NCBI GenBank assembly: GCA_001939145.1 | Contig: LSRX01000844.1 | Span: 91,693 to 155,692 of the forward strand | Length of the DNA stretch: 64,000 bases | Direction of reading: 5' to 3' | From: Symbiodinium microadriaticum | Lineage: Eukaryota; Sar; Dinophyceae; Suessiales; Symbiodiniaceae | In this document: positions 1-11,753 of the stretch, piece by piece | Layout: each line of letters starts with the position of its first letter | How positions within the stretch are numbered: position 1 is the stretch's first letter | Translations under genes and position numbers: made by a program | Notes under the pieces: model-generated | What the model saw: only the letters and a program-made list of their open reading frames with translations | Told to the model about the DNA's origin: nothing | Databases searched by the model: none

Positions 1-83
1 ATCATATATCAACAACAAAATCATCATCACCCTCATTCCCATCCTCATCCTCATCATCAAAAACCTCATCCTCATCCTCATCC

Positions 84-126
<43 letters not shown>

Positions 127-141
127 TGTCGTCATCATCAT
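1..141. repeat. CAT trinucleotide microsatellite
   Basis: Long CAT/CCTCAT tract at the window edge. Confidence 0.95.
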
Positions 142-788
142 CCTCAGGAGCCGCCCCCTAACACGCGCACCCAACGCGACTTGGGCTCTTCAGACCCAGG
201 TCTTCGGATGCAGGACCGGGAGAGGGAAGGCAGTAATGTGATGAGTTCGTCAGTAGGATGTAGATTTTCGGGCTTGTTGCCAAGATCAGTCTGAGCATCG
301 GCTGCTTTTTTGCTACTTCTGGTTGCTACATATCCTCTGCGGAGGTAACGTTTTTTCCGCGTCCAGGTAGTATGATAGCATTCAGTCGATTTGATTCCCG
401 TTCCTTACCTAACTAGCTGACACTCTTACAACACCCCAGACCCGGAACTCTGAACCCTAATGCGTATACTCGTGATGAGGGAAGGGCTTGGATGAATGTA
501 CAATGCTAATGGTCCCAATGGTTTAGGGTCTAGGGGGTCTTGGGATTAGGGACTAGGGTTTGGAGTTTAGGCATCGGTGGGCTGTCTTCGTTTCAGGTGT
601 GGGCGCGTCAGACAATAGGCGACCCTAGTACGGATTCGAAGATTGCAGAGAAGGGTATGGAAGCCTCGATAGTTACCAACACTAATTATTCATTAGGGTT
701 TTTATTATATTCGATAGTACAACACACCCCAGAACCCTGTATTAGGAGCCTTAAGATGAGGAGACAGCGAACCGCATCGCTGTGGGAG

Positions 789-838
789 ATGCCAACAAAG
801 GCTTCGCGCGGATTGGGGGCAGCATGGCAGCACCCAAA
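789..838 (+). CDS. possible exon, unknown gene
   Basis: Open segment ANKGFARIGGSMAAPK between an AG acceptor at 787-788 and a GC donor at 839. Composition is coding-like, but there is no second exon to test the phase. Confidence 0.25.
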
Positions 839-2868
839 GCTTTAAATTTCCGACACCCGGCATCATTTGCAAAGGCCTTTGAAATTCGGATGGGGCTTCT
901 TGTTGGAGTGTCATGGAAGGTGGGCCGAGGGCTTAGGCTGAAGACTACAGTTGATTACCCTATGTCCTGCTAGGACCTTCGTCATAAGATGAATGATCCC
1001 AAGCATGTGCTACAGCTAGGGTCTTGTGTTGCAATTCAGGGTCTAGCGTCGAGGTGGCGCACTCGGAACAGCACTAAACAAAGAGCTCGGCTGGGAAGCA
1101 TGCTGTTGACTCTGTTTTTTGCTGGAGGTTGACAGAAGCAGTCACCGGACTGAACATGGCTTTAACGACTGCATGTAGAGGTCATCCGCTGGGAGGTCGC
1201 GTGGTCAAGATGTACGCTCCGGCTGTAGCACGGGTGCTTTAAAATCGTGGCAGGTTTGCCTGCTTTCGGATAAGGACTCGCCCTTCTGCAGAAGTAAGGT
1301 ATCATACAAAAGCTTTTTACCTATAATAGCAGGCATTTAGCGGAGTGAAAGGCTTATGTTAACCAAAGAGCATAAATATTAGGTGCTTCCCAACTCGAAG
1401 CCACTAGTTAGGCTCGACACCAGAAGCCAGAAGCTCTGCCAGAAGCACTGCGAAGCAGTGACTGCTGGTGCACAACTGAAGTGAACAGACAACTGCTTTT
1501 TGGCCTTTTCCGATGCATTCCTGTCACTCACGTCTCCCCGAAGATGTAACTCCTCCATAAACCCTAGATCCTAACCCTTTGCGCTTCGTGCAGTGTGATG
1601 TTACGGAGGCTTCTGCTCAGGACAACTTAGACTAGATTCTCCGACTCTGCGCTCGTTTGTCGGTTGCTGATCCCGTTTTCTGTTGTAGCTGTGTTTTTTT
1701 TATACTAATGGAAGCACCTGCTTTAAGCCCACACTCCAAAACCCAAGCCCGAACACCCAAGCAAAGGCCCAAGCACTAAACCCTTCCTCAATGCTACACC
1801 CTACAGCCTACACCCCTAAATCCCCCAACTCCCCAAAGCCCAAGCCGAAGACATGAGTCGATTCAAGAGTCTGCAGTGGTATCTTCTTATCATGCAGTGG
1901 AGGAGCGTCCGGCCTTCGTGCTGTGCCGTAGAAGGTTTGGCCTTTCGAGTTACGAGTTTAGTGAGGGGTGCGGCTTGGAGTTGAGGGGACGGGGACTAGG
2001 TGGCTAGAGTCTCTTGATGGAGGTCGAGTTTAAGATAAAGGTTTGCTGGTGCCTGAATCCGTTCTACTCCTCGCACCCCTATGAATCTGATGAGCGGGTA
2101 ATCGTCAAACCAGAGTCCTCCACAAGGCATCGAATGCGGAAGATTCCGTCCGGATCTCAGCCTCGGGTTTTCGAAAGGGCCACGCTACTCAGTAATGGCC
2201 TTCGCAGCAGGGCCGGTGTCTCGCAAGAGCAGTCGCGTTAGTAGGCACCAACAGCCAATTAGGCTTATCCCGAGTCTTAGACATAGTCGCTGTGGTCACT
2301 GTAGACATGGTCTTACTAATGCATTCATTACTCGGAAGTGCTCGCGCTGACCTTGCTGACAGTGACAGCAATGGAATCCATAGCCGCAGCAGTCACATCA
2401 GTGTTTGTAGATTTGTAGATTGATAGTGCCTAGTGTTCGTCGCCATCGTAGCGGTATCGCTATGCTGCTTCAGAAGCCTTCAGTACAAGGACCGGAAAGG
2501 CCAGGAGCTAGTAGTCCAAGAGGCGCGACGCCCCATGCCTCGCAACACTAAACCCTGAACCCTGAACGGTAAACTCTAGACCGTTAGCTCTAGCCTCTAA
2601 CCGTACCCCCTATACCCTAAGCCCCAAACCCTGCAAAAGGTGGCTCCGAGGGGGCGTGTGAGTACCTGAATTGCCATGTTGCGGATGATAAGCCGGGAGT
2701 CCTGGACAGGGCGGTCCCCCAGGGATCTTTCTTTAGGGTTTGGGGCCTTAGGGTTTTCAGGTGAATATGACAGCAGCCCTTAGAAGTTGTAATACTATTC
2801 CATGGGGCTTCTTATTGCAAGTCTACTCTATCAATCCCTTCGCATTGCTCACTGTCTTGGTTGTTCAG

Positions 2869-2914
2869 GGGCCCCGGCTCGAACTCGGGTATGACAAGAC
2901 GTGGGAGGGGCAAC
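2869..2914 (+). CDS. possible exon, unknown gene
   Basis: Reads GPRLELGYDKTWEGQ after a ttcag acceptor, with a GC donor at 2915. Isolated; not recognised. Confidence 0.3.
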
Positions 2915-3232
2915 GCTGAGGCCTTGACGGTTCAGCTCGGGTTTTCTTAAGATTCTCTGGCTGTGCTTCTGCAGCCCCAAGCCCTAAACTAAGCCCTAAA
3001 CCCCCTAAACCCTAAACCTTGAACCCTAAGCCCTAAACCCTAAATCGTTAATTCTCTGGGCCCCCAGATCTGGGTTCAACCACCTGGCTCCTAGCGGCTT
3101 TTGCCCTTAGGGCTCACCTTCACCCCACACAACCTACCTTCTCAGAACAAGTATAACGAACTCCGAATTCGGAACCCTTTAAAAAGTCAGGATTTTATAT
3201 AGGCTTCAGGGCTCAGGGCCTTGGGAACGCAG

Positions 3233-3292
3233 GTTCAAAGAGGCCCTGACCACCCTGAAGAAGCGGAACGACGCCTGCTACGATGCCCGGCT
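3233..3292 (+). CDS. probable exon, unknown gene
   Basis: Reads FKEALTTLKKRNDACYDAR between acgcag|g and a GC donor at 3293. The charged, helix-forming sequence with G/C-rich third positions is strongly coding-like. Not recognised; the partner exons were not found. Confidence 0.45.
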
Positions 3293-4025
3293 GCAGCTGA
3301 GTTGCCAGGGTTCTGGCTTTGCGGTTGAGGGTTGAGGGTTTAGGGTTAGGGGCATAGGAACCTCCAAAAATACGTGACTCCCGGCTGATACAGCAAGAAG
3401 TCTAACACACGCCGATTCCCAGAACTCAAGTGGTGTATGTCTTCCCTCGTTGCTTGTCACATCTTCCTTTGAGATGGACTGCACCTAGCCATGAACATGG
3501 CCATCAGTGTGGTTGAGGGAAGCCAGCCGTCCGTCATGGGTTGTTGACACGGATGCTGTCATCTTTACTTCTGTACTGTATTGTGTCTTGGTGATCAGTC
3601 TTCTCGTGTTCCGCGTAACTGCCGAACCACAATTGAAGGTGTGCGAAGTGACGGGGCAGTGCTGACCTAGCATGCCGGAGGGATCTTAACCCTAAACCCA
3701 ACGTAAGCCACAAACCCTACACCCTGAACCATTGGCCTGAGGTTTCCCCTGTAGTGGGCAGTGGTCTGCTTTACGCTACCAGTAGTCTCCAGCTGCTGAT
3801 GCTGCCCGGCGGGGTTGTATGATGACCTTAGAGCCTTAGAGTCGTACTTCACGGTAGAATAGCATCTGTTAAGAGGTTACCATGCCTTTCGTTTGTGATG
3901 GTACTCATTTTCGGAACCGGGGGGGGGCTTACACCCCAAACCCTTGACCCTGAAACTTAAGCAGTACAGGCTTACACCCTCATGCCTGCAGCCCTGGGCT
4001 TAAATCCCAAATTTTAGCCTTTGGG

Positions 4026-4098
4026 GTTTAGTTCAGAATAAAACACGCCCCCTAAACCCTAAACCCTAAACCGTTTAGTTCAGGGTAAAAGACGCCCC
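4026..4098. repeat. CCCTAAA block (3 units) flanked by a 26-bp direct repeat
   Basis: Copies at 4026-4051 and 4073-4098 agree at 23 of 26 positions; the 21 bp between are three CCCTAAA units. Confidence 0.85.
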
Positions 4099-4224
4099 TT
4101 CCAAAAGGCCCTGCAAGCCTCCCCAGCTCCAAGCCCTATGCCATACTCCAAGCCCCTCCATCTCTATCTGAAGCCCTCTACTCCAACAAACTCTAAACCC
4201 TAAACCCTAAACCTGCTTGCCAAG

Positions 4225-4269
4225 GAGGAATGGGCCAAGAGCTTAGATCGACCCAAAGAGTTGCGAGCT
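4225..4269 (+). CDS. probable exon, unknown gene
   Basis: Reads EEWAKSLDRPKELRA between ccaag|g and a GC donor at 4270, with phase 0 at both ends. Not recognised. Confidence 0.4.
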
Positions 4270-4547
4270 GCGCTCACGGTTGAGGGTGTAGAGATTCGGG
4301 GGGGACCCAAATGCCCAAAAGGTAACTCCCTAAAGCCCCGCACACTCTAAGTCCTAAGCCGTAAACTCTAAATCCTCAGCCGTAAACTCTAAATCCTGAA
4401 CCGTAAACTAACTCAAAATCCTCAGCCGTAAACTCTAAATCCTGAGCCGTAAACTCTAAACCCCAAGCCCGAGGCCTTGAACCTGCGGGGATCGGGCCAC
4501 TCCGTTTGGGGCTTCTGCCTGGACATGACGACTACTTTACGATACAA

Positions 4548-4650
4548 GCCTAAATAGTTGGCAATACAAGTTTGGGGCAGTCGAATTATATATAGTTATA
4601 TAGTAATCTGCACCAAAACCATGTTCTAACTATTAAGACCCCTATATTAT
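4548..4650 (+). repeat. dispersed ~100-bp repeat family R, copy
   Basis: Shares the order gcct-a-agtt...caatac...atagt-ta...caccaaaacc...ttctaa-tattaag-cccc with copies at 35498, 39779, 49283, 53185 and 54091. No coding capacity. Confidence 0.55.
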
Positions 4651-5004
4651 TTGCATGATTCTGAACAGCTCGTGCTGTGTGCTTAGTATGATTGTCCTAG
4701 TGAGGCAGATGTCAAGGTTTTGCTCTACTTGTGCTCGGTGTGCCAAATTTAAAGAATCAGATCATGAAGGAGGAGCTGGGAGAAGTTGATCATGCTATGT
4801 AGTGTCGTCGGAATCTTCGTCCTCTTGATGTGTCTACGGAGCATGATTGTGTTATCAGTTCGAAGCAGCAATACTGATGGCGACGAAAATGACGATGATG
4901 GTCAACATAAGAAAGATGAAGATGTAGGTGGAGCTGATCTAGCTGGTGTCCATGAAGCTGCTGAGAATGGTGACGATGGTAGTGCTGATGGCGATACAGA
5001 CAGT

Positions 5005-5170
5005 GTGGTAGTAGTAGGAGTAGGAGTAGGAGTAGGAGTAACAGCAGGAGTAGGAGGAGTTGGATAGTAGGAGTAGTAGGAGTAGTAGGAGTCGTAGGAG
5101 TCGTAGGAGTAGCAGGAGTAGAGCAGGAGTAGTAGGAGTAGGAGCAGGAGTAGTAGTCGCAGCAGCAGCT
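5005..5170. repeat. GTA/GGAGTA microsatellite
   Basis: Interrupted trinucleotide and hexanucleotide repeats. Confidence 0.9.
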
Positions 5171-5401
5171 GCAGTAGTTTCAGGTTAGCTGCATGATGTC
5201 ACCATGACCCTTCTGCTTTAAACTAGTAATACTGATGCAGGTGCAGATGTTCGTCGGCTGCTGATGTCAGTGTTTTGACAGTTGTTGTGTTGATCACAAA
5301 GCGGGCTTTACATCTGATGTGCCTCACCCCAAGGCCCCAAAGCCGGAAACCTAAACCCGGAAACCCCAAAACCTAACATGCTACACCCTCTACTTTTTCA
5401 G

Positions 5402-5859
5402 CATGCAGTCTTCCGGTCCGAGGAAAACACGGCCGAGGAGGACGTCCAAACCTGCCTTCCGCAAGAGGCCCCCAGAAGGAATGGCCCCAAGCCCGCACCG
5501 TTTTCAGTTTATGGTCTGGGGCCCTAACCCTAAAGCCCAAAACCCGAAGCCAAGCACTTGCACGGTGTTTTGCTTTCTGCGTGGCTGAACTACGGTAAAC
5601 AGGATTAGCAGCCTGGTGTTGACGCGCATTTTCGTGAATGAAAAGCTGCTTAGCCTTGGGCACATCTGGGCTTGCCGCCAGACCCTCGCCCAGTACATCC
5701 TGAACAAGATCCTAAACCCTAAACCCTAAACCACGTGCATATCACCCTTGTAGATCGCCACTGAGCATACTTACGCTGGGCTGTGGCGAGTTGATGGACC
5801 CCCGACCCAAAAAGTCGAAGCTCCAACCTTTGGAAACAAAAGGCAGCAGCCCAAAACCG
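5402..5859 (+). CDS. unknown gene, three exons joining in phase
   Basis: Function not recognised. 5402-5460 begins HAVFRSEENTAEEDVQTCL after a tttttcag acceptor and has a GC donor. 5603-5707 begins ISSLVLTRIFVNEKLLSLGH (continuing IWACRQTLAQYILN) with a GA donor. 5754-5859 begins SPLSILTLGCGELMDPRPKK with a GC donor. All joins close in frame. For the first and third exons a second frame is also open (one starts MQSSGPRKTRPR), so the frame of those two is less sure than that of the middle exon. Confidence 0.45.
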
Positions 5860-6202
5860 GCCTGAGGGCCCGAACCCTGAACCCCAGAAAGGTTTAGGGT
5901 TTAAGGGATAGCGACCCGATACCCTGAACCCCCTGAACACCCCTAAAACCCTTAGCCCCAAGCTCCAAGCACTAACTTAGACTTAGAGGCCCTTTGCTTG
6001 AACTGGTGAGGCAGAGCAGGTGACCCCGCCGGTTGGGGCGTCTGAGCCTCAGAATCTCTACGGTTTGGGTTTAGGGTTTAGGGTTTATATAGGGTTTTAG
6101 GGTTTAGGGTTTTAGGGTTTAGGGTTTTAGGGTTTTAGGGTTTGGGGATGTTCAGGGTTTAGGGTTTAGCTGCCCTAGACCCTCAATCCTAAGCCGGGTG
6201 TT

Positions 6203-6345
6203 CAGGTTCAGGTTTTGGGGGGCGTTCCGTTGTTGCAAAAGGGCCGTACGGGGTCATCAAAAACAGGGTGCACGTGCGTGTTGGGAGTTTGAGGAGTTGA
6301 CCAGTTCCGGTGGCTCGTTGCACAGGATGTCCGATCCTGTTTCAG
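6203..6345 (+). CDS. coding-like segment, frame unresolved
   Basis: Several frames are open after gttcag acceptors (for example VVAKGPYGVIKNRVHVR, and FRWLVAQDVRSCFRG near 6305-6350). A short segment HHIGIDINPF at 6480-6510 may follow in phase. I could not decide between frames. Confidence 0.3.
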
Positions 6346-6549
6346 AGGGACGGCTACGAGGGCTGAGGGCTCAGGGCGTATGCTGGGGATTCCGAAGAGG
6401 CTGCTTTAAATCACGATGGACCTTTGCATTTCCCTCATATCCTAAACCTTAAACCCTAAACCCTAAACCCTCAACAGACAGGCACCACATCGGAATTGAC
6501 ATCAACCCTTTCGGGTTTTGAGAGGTTCGTGTGCAGTCAGATAGTATAG

Positions 6550-8305
6550 CCAGGACGATGGAGGCCATCATTCGGATGTGTGCACCTTCAAACCCTAAGC
6601 TTAGGGTTTAGGGTTTTAGGGTTTAGGGTTTTAAGGTTTTAGGGTTTTGGGTTTTAGCGTTTAGGGTTTAGGGTCCAGGGGCTTTGGGCTGAATCACTGA
6701 ACCCGAAGCCCACCCCACTCCCTGCCGACCCATGCCTAAGACAAGCAGAGCACTGGCACTGCCAGGGCAAAGCCGGGAGCAAAAGCGCAGGCAGGGCAGC
6801 ACGCATGATGCCTGGCAATCTCGGTTTGGGGTTTAGGGGAGGGTCTCAGGGCCTCGGTGGTTTATTCTAAGTTTAATTTGCTCTGGGATTCAGGGATTCA
6901 GCTGAGGGTGATACGCTTCCTGCCTGAACTACCGCGTTCCTTAAACCCTAGACCCTAGACTCTCAAACCCTAAGCCCTAAACCCTACACTCACAAGCCTC
7001 ACACAGATCATGTCGAGTGTGAGTGCGGGAGTTGCTTCGATCGTGTCGGCAGCCTCCTCCAGTGATGCGGTGGAAGAACAGGCCTAAGCATGGGGTTTTC
7101 GGTGGTGGCTGCTGGTAAGGGCGGCAGGACTTTATGTGAGGGTTTCCGAAAATAGGGGACCCAAATGTAGCACCCTAAATCGTAGGGTCCTTATTATAAG
7201 GACCCCAAAATAAGGTACCCCGAATTTTCGGAAAGTCCCATGTTGGTGGAGTGTGGAAGCGTCTTTTCTGTGAGCTGCCGTCTCCGAAAAGGGGTCAGCT
7301 CTTCAGGCTCTGCAGCCTTGCAGGACCTGTGGGAATTCGCAAGAAAGGGGGTTCAAAGACAGCAAAACACTCTCAACCCTGAACCCTATATACACCCTAA
7401 ACTTTCAACCCTAAGCCCTAATAACCCTAAACCTAAACTTTCAAGCCTAAAAAAACTTTCAACCCTAAACTTCCAGCCCTAAACCGTACACCCTAAACTT
7501 TCAACCCTAAACCCTAAACCCTAAGCCCCAATAACCCTAAACTTTCAACCCTAAACCCTAAACCCTAAACCCCAATAACCCTAAACTCTCAACCCAAAAC
7601 CCTACACCCTCAACCCTAAACCCCTAACCCCTGACCCCTAAACCCTAAGCCCAATAACCCTAAACTTTCAACCCTAAACCCCTAAACCCCTAACCCCTAA
7701 ACCCTAAACCCTAGGTACCCTTACATCTCGGGCCCATGCCGCAGGCGCCTTCCCCGGCTGCAGCGCCAGCTCCGGAGGTTCGATCGCGAGCTTCGTGGCT
7801 CTCTTGGAGATAATGAAGGGGTTGAGGGGTTTAGGGTTTAGGGTTTTTAGGGGTTTAGGGGTTTTGGGGGTTTAGGGTTTAGGGCTGTTAGGGTTTTAGG
7901 GGGTTTAGGGGTTTAGGGTTTAGGGGTTTAGGGGTTTTAGGGTGTTTAGGGGTTATTTAGGGTTTTGGGTTTAGGGTTTAGGGGTTTAGGGGTTTTAGGG
8001 TGTTTAGGGGTTATTTAGGGTTTTGGGTTTAGGGTTTAGGGGTTTAGGGGTTTTGGGGTTTAGGGGTTTAGGGTTTTTAGGGTTTAGGGTTTTTGGGGGT
8101 TAAGGGTTTAGGGTTTTTAGGGGTTCAGGGGTGTAGGGGTTCAGGGTTTAGGGTTTAAAGGTTTGGGTTCAAGGGGTTTTCAGGCAACGGCAGTGGACAG
8201 GATCTTGACGAAAATGGCCACCATTCTGTCGAAAAGCAGGCTGCCCGCAAATGCAACGGCCTGTTCTTCTTCCTGGCACGATGCTCATTCAAGCCAGCTT
8301 GCACG
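6550..8305 (+). CDS. unknown gene with a Cys-rich segment, four exons joining in phase
   Basis: Function not recognised. Exons: 6550-6579 (RTMEAIIRM; GT donor), 7007-7061 (HVECECGSCFDRVGSLL; GT donor), 7745-7806 (RLPRLQRQLRRFDRELRGSL; GA donor), 8184-8305 (NGSGQDLDENGHHSVEKQAA, continuing RKCNGLFFFLARCSFKPACT; GT donor at 8306). Codon phases close at all three joins. The CxCxxC segment could bind zinc, and the Arg/Leu-rich stretch is likely helical. A further open segment at 7317-7345 might be another exon. Introns hold the large CCCTAAA and TTTAGGG arrays of 7.36-8.16 kb. Confidence 0.5.
7167..7221. repeat. 55-bp dispersed repeat, copy 1
   Basis: Contains ggtccttattataaggaccc (near-palindrome) and aataaggtacccc; about 80 percent identical to 39199-39253. 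Confidence 0.6.
7360..7715. repeat. degenerate CCCTAAA array
   Basis: About 350 bp of CCCTAAA-like units with variants such as ccctaaactttcaa and cccaataa recurring every 30-60 bp. C-rich on the + strand. Confidence 0.9.
7824..8162. repeat. degenerate TTTAGGG array with a 58-bp higher-order repeat
   Basis: TTTAGGG/TTTAGGGG units. A 58-bp block starting at 7931 is repeated almost exactly from 7989. The array follows the C-rich array of 7360-7715 in opposite orientation, with one exon (7745-7806) between them. Confidence 0.9.
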
Positions 8306-8576
8306 GTTAAGAAGGAAGGGGGGGGGGGGTTGGGGAGCGCAACCCCAGAAGACCAAGGGGACCAGAGGACCAGGGGACCGCGGCACCAGGGGATCAAGGG
8401 CATAGGCATAGGGGAAGAAAAGGGAGCAAAAGAAAAAAAGGGGAGTGAACAAACACGCCCTCCCAAATCCAAGTCTAGTTCTTGAGGCCATTACATTTCG
8501 CGGTTTTTAGAGAAGGAGTATGAAAGAAGCTACCATAGCTAATGGAACCTTTTTTTGAGATATGGATAGCTACATC

Positions 8577-8700
8577 GATAGATAGACAGATAGATAGATT
8601 AGCTAGACTCGATGGATGGATGGAGGGATGGAGGGACGGAGGGACGGAGGGACGGACGGACGGACAGACCGGCAGACGGACACACGGACCGATGGATAGA
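8577..8700. repeat. GATA / GATG / GGAC tetranucleotide tract
   Basis: Successive related tetranucleotides, as from replication slippage and mutation. Confidence 0.9.
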
Positions 8701-8805
8701 AAGATAGCTGAGTAGACGGATCGATGTTTGTTTTGCGCTGCGTATGATTGCGTAACCCTAGTTCCTCCACCAACACGACTCCTTCGGCCCCCCTGCCGCT
8801 CCTCA

Positions 8806-8943
8806 AACCCCTAAACCCAAATTCCCTGGACCCTAAGCCCCTAAGCCTTCAACGCCAAACTCCGTCGAAGGCTTAACCCCTAAACCCAAATTCCCTGGAC
8901 CCTAAGCCCCTAAGCCTTCAACGCCAAACTCCGTCGAAGGCTT
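8806..8943. repeat. perfect 69-bp tandem duplication
   Basis: 8806-8874 and 8875-8943 are identical. The unit contains CCCTAAA-like and unique sequence (ccaaactccgtcgaaggctt). Confidence 0.95.
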
Positions 8944-9778
8944 GGAGCAAAGGGCGGACAAAGGGGGACAGAAATACAAAACATCTCTTGAACACCTGAA
9001 CCCTAAATCCCTAAGCCCTTAAACTCTAACCCCTGAACCCTTGAACCCCTAAACCCTTAAACCCCCGAAATCCCTAAACCCTCAACCCCTCAACCCCTCA
9101 ACCCCCAAGCCCCAAAACCCTAGGCCCCTAAGCTCCAGGAGGGGCCCCCGGGTGAGCAGCTCGTTCCTCAGATCCGCAGGTTGTATCTGCGTGTTACAAA
9201 GTATTTACAGGCCTTGAAAAGGGGGTTTAAATGGGGCCTATTTGTGTTTTATAGCGGTTTTGATGGTTGTCAATGGGTTGCAAAGGGCTCTTTACAATAG
9301 ACTGTTTTAGATTTTGGCAGAGTTGGAGGAACATGAGTTAAGTCACCATAGTAATCATGTTGGGATGGGGCATGCCGTTGAGAGCGTAGGGTTTGTAGGA
9401 GTTTAGGCCTTACTTATGCGGTGCAGGGGTCAGCGTCGATAGCCAGAAACTCGCTGTTCTAGATAGCAGAGCCCTGCAGAAAGGGCTGTGGGTTGGTAGA
9501 GCCATCCACATATAGGATCCCGGGTGAGCATAACCTAGAAAAGTCCTTGATTTGGTAAATCCTAGAAGGCTTTGTCTAGGCACCGTCACACCGTCACTTT
9601 TCTAAACCCTCAACACCAAAACCCTACTCTAAGCCCCCAAACCCGAACCTCTAAAACGCGAAGCCCTGCATCAAAGCCTACACCCATGAACTCCTAAAGC
9701 CCTGGACTGCATGCCTTAAAACCCCCAAACTTTGCCCCAAACCCCAGGGTCTAAGCCTAAGCCCTCAACTCAAAGTAT

Positions 9779-10079
9779 GAGGCCTGGTCCTCCTGGTGCT
9801 GTCGCGCCAGCAGAGGCGCCAGAAGCCAAAGCTGCCGGTGAGGCCCGCTGCGCAGAGCCCTGATATAGGAGGGCGGGGGTACTATATGGGTTACTCCGAG
9901 GGTTTAGTATGGGGTAAAAAAGGCACCACCTTAAGGTGTGCTGTAGAGTTTTTTTGGTCATTACTAGAAAAGGGTATAACGAGGAGCTCTGCGGCACAGG
10001 CAAGCTTTGTGGTTGGGGTTTAAAAAACTTTAGGCCACGAGAATGCGAGCACCTTTGCCGCCCGCGAGGCAAGTCAGCT
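9779..10079 (+). CDS. coding-like segments, unresolved
   Basis: 9779-9866 is open as RPGPPGAVAPAEAPEAKAAG, a Pro/Ala-rich low-complexity peptide. 10033-10074 is open in two frames after cttttag-like acceptors. Both are GC-rich compared with the surroundings. No phase-checked joins. Confidence 0.2.
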
Positions 10080-10469
10080 TAGACCCAACGGCCTCTCAAG
10101 AGTTCACTTCGGTTTTTGCCTCGTTGTTTGAGCTCGACCTTGCAGCACTTGCTTGGTCTTTCCAGCCATATCCAGTCCTAGTGAACTGCACGTACTTGCC
10201 TTGCATTTTGATCATGTCGTAGGGTGACGATTACGGCACAAACACGATGTCATGGTATTACCGTTCAACTGCCAGCGTGTTTGTAAGGAATCTCTTCAAG
10301 ACTCCTATCTCAGAGTGCTATGACTCTTCGCGATAGGGTGGCCAGTATTCTTACTCCCTGCCGAAGTCCGGAATCCCGCACCTTGCCTACACCTCAAATC
10401 CTGAGCACAGCCACGAAATCTCAGCTCTACTAGTAAAAAATGAGGGTTCGAGCTTTGCCCCACCCGCAG

Positions 10470-10560
10470 CGGCAGGCGACGAAGGAGAGCAGCATCTCAG
10501 CCGCCGGGCACCTGGCGAGCTATCTGAGAGAACGAGCGCTAGAACAACGGCCGGAAAGTT
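10470..10560 (+). CDS. possible exon, unknown gene
   Basis: After acccgcag the frame RQATKESSISAAGHLASYLR stays open for about 30 codons with balanced composition. Not recognised; the donor is uncertain. Confidence 0.3.
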
Positions 10561-11217
10561 GGAACATCACTGTCCTCCTTTCCTTAAGGCACAGCACAAA
10601 AATTCCCACACTTCATCATTTATGCTCCTGTCATGATGCTGCTGTTGTTGACGGTGGTGGTGATAATGTTGTTAATGATTGCAGATGGAGATGCTGATGA
10701 GGAAGCAGATCATGATCATGACTTTCGACGACGACGATCATAATGTCAGCCGGGAGCATGGGTGGTAGTAGTGGTGGCCATGGTGGTGAAGATGATCGTG
10801 CTGCAATGCTGACGACGGCTCTCATCCGATAGATGCTTCATTCTGTCAGCATCGGGTGCTCCACATGTTCGGGTTTAATGTCAGCATGCGCAAGCGTGGG
10901 CTACATCGAACCTAGAACAAGCAGGAATCGACAGGAAGCCTCAGTTGAGAGACATTCCAAACTCGTGCGCATCATCCGTAGTGATGAGGCTAAAGTCAGA
11001 ATCAACCCTGATTCTGGTTGTGGGAGGGTTTGAGATTTCGATTATTGACTATTCACAAGCGTCCACCGAAGCCGGAAGATGTGTTTTTCGGTTTATTCCC
11101 CTGTGTTGCTATGACCATCCTCGATACCTCACTTTATTTCTGCGTACCTAGTCAATTACTTTACGTATGCCATCGTACCAGAGCACCAGGAGACCACCGC
11201 TAGGAGACCATCAGGGG

Positions 11218-11340
11218 ACACGGCCAAACTGCTTACCCCAAATACTGGCGAGGTCCAGGAACACGGCCACAATGCTTCCCGAAGTATTGGCGGGATTCAG
11301 GAGAGCACGGCCTGTGGTTCCCTTGGCGGGATTCAGGGGC
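11218..11340. repeat. three diverged ~45-bp tandem repeats
   Basis: Units share acacggcc...gctt-cc...tggcgggattcagg. The first two align well; the third is shortened. Confidence 0.5.
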
Positions 11341-11753
11341 CAACAACGCTTTCCCCGCTATTTTGCCCTTCCGGGAGACGGTCTCCAGCCGCATCTGGCA
11401 TGAAGCGAAGAATGAGCGGACTGTTTTTCCGAGCGCTCCCGCCAGGCCAACCTAATTGCCTTTACACTTAGACCGAACATAAGAACGCCATGCTGGGTAA
11501 TACTCTGGCCGGGGAAAAACACACCCGAAACACCAACAAACAAGCTTGTCTTCTGTTGTGTTCGAAGGTCGCTTTCGTCCCGCTGCCGGCACGACGAGGC
11601 AGATCCCAATCGCTTGACTTGTAGGCCTGCAGGCCCCGTTCAATAAAAGCCTTCAGTCAAAGCCCCATCTAGGAGCCTTAAAAAAGTAACCCTAAACCCT
11701 AAGCCCTAAACCGTAAACCCCAAAACCCTATGGCCTCTGAACGCAAAACCCAG

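Larger units (their letters stand above)
1..2868. other. mostly non-coding, no clear gene
   Basis: Apart from the CAT tract and a weak exon candidate at 789-838, only scattered CCCTAAA-like words were seen. Confidence 0.5.
8310..11750. other. mostly non-coding
   Basis: Holds the GATA-type tract, the 69-bp duplication, CCCTAAA words at 8990-9140, weak exon candidates and the 45-bp repeats. No gene could be modelled. Confidence 0.45.

Noticed and set aside
2869..2930. tRNA-like B box (ggctcgaactcggg)
   Set aside because: No A box or cloverleaf could be built, and the segment reads better as an exon.
8806..8943. CRISPR-like array
   Set aside because: Only two contiguous copies with no spacers; a simple tandem duplication in eukaryotic DNA.
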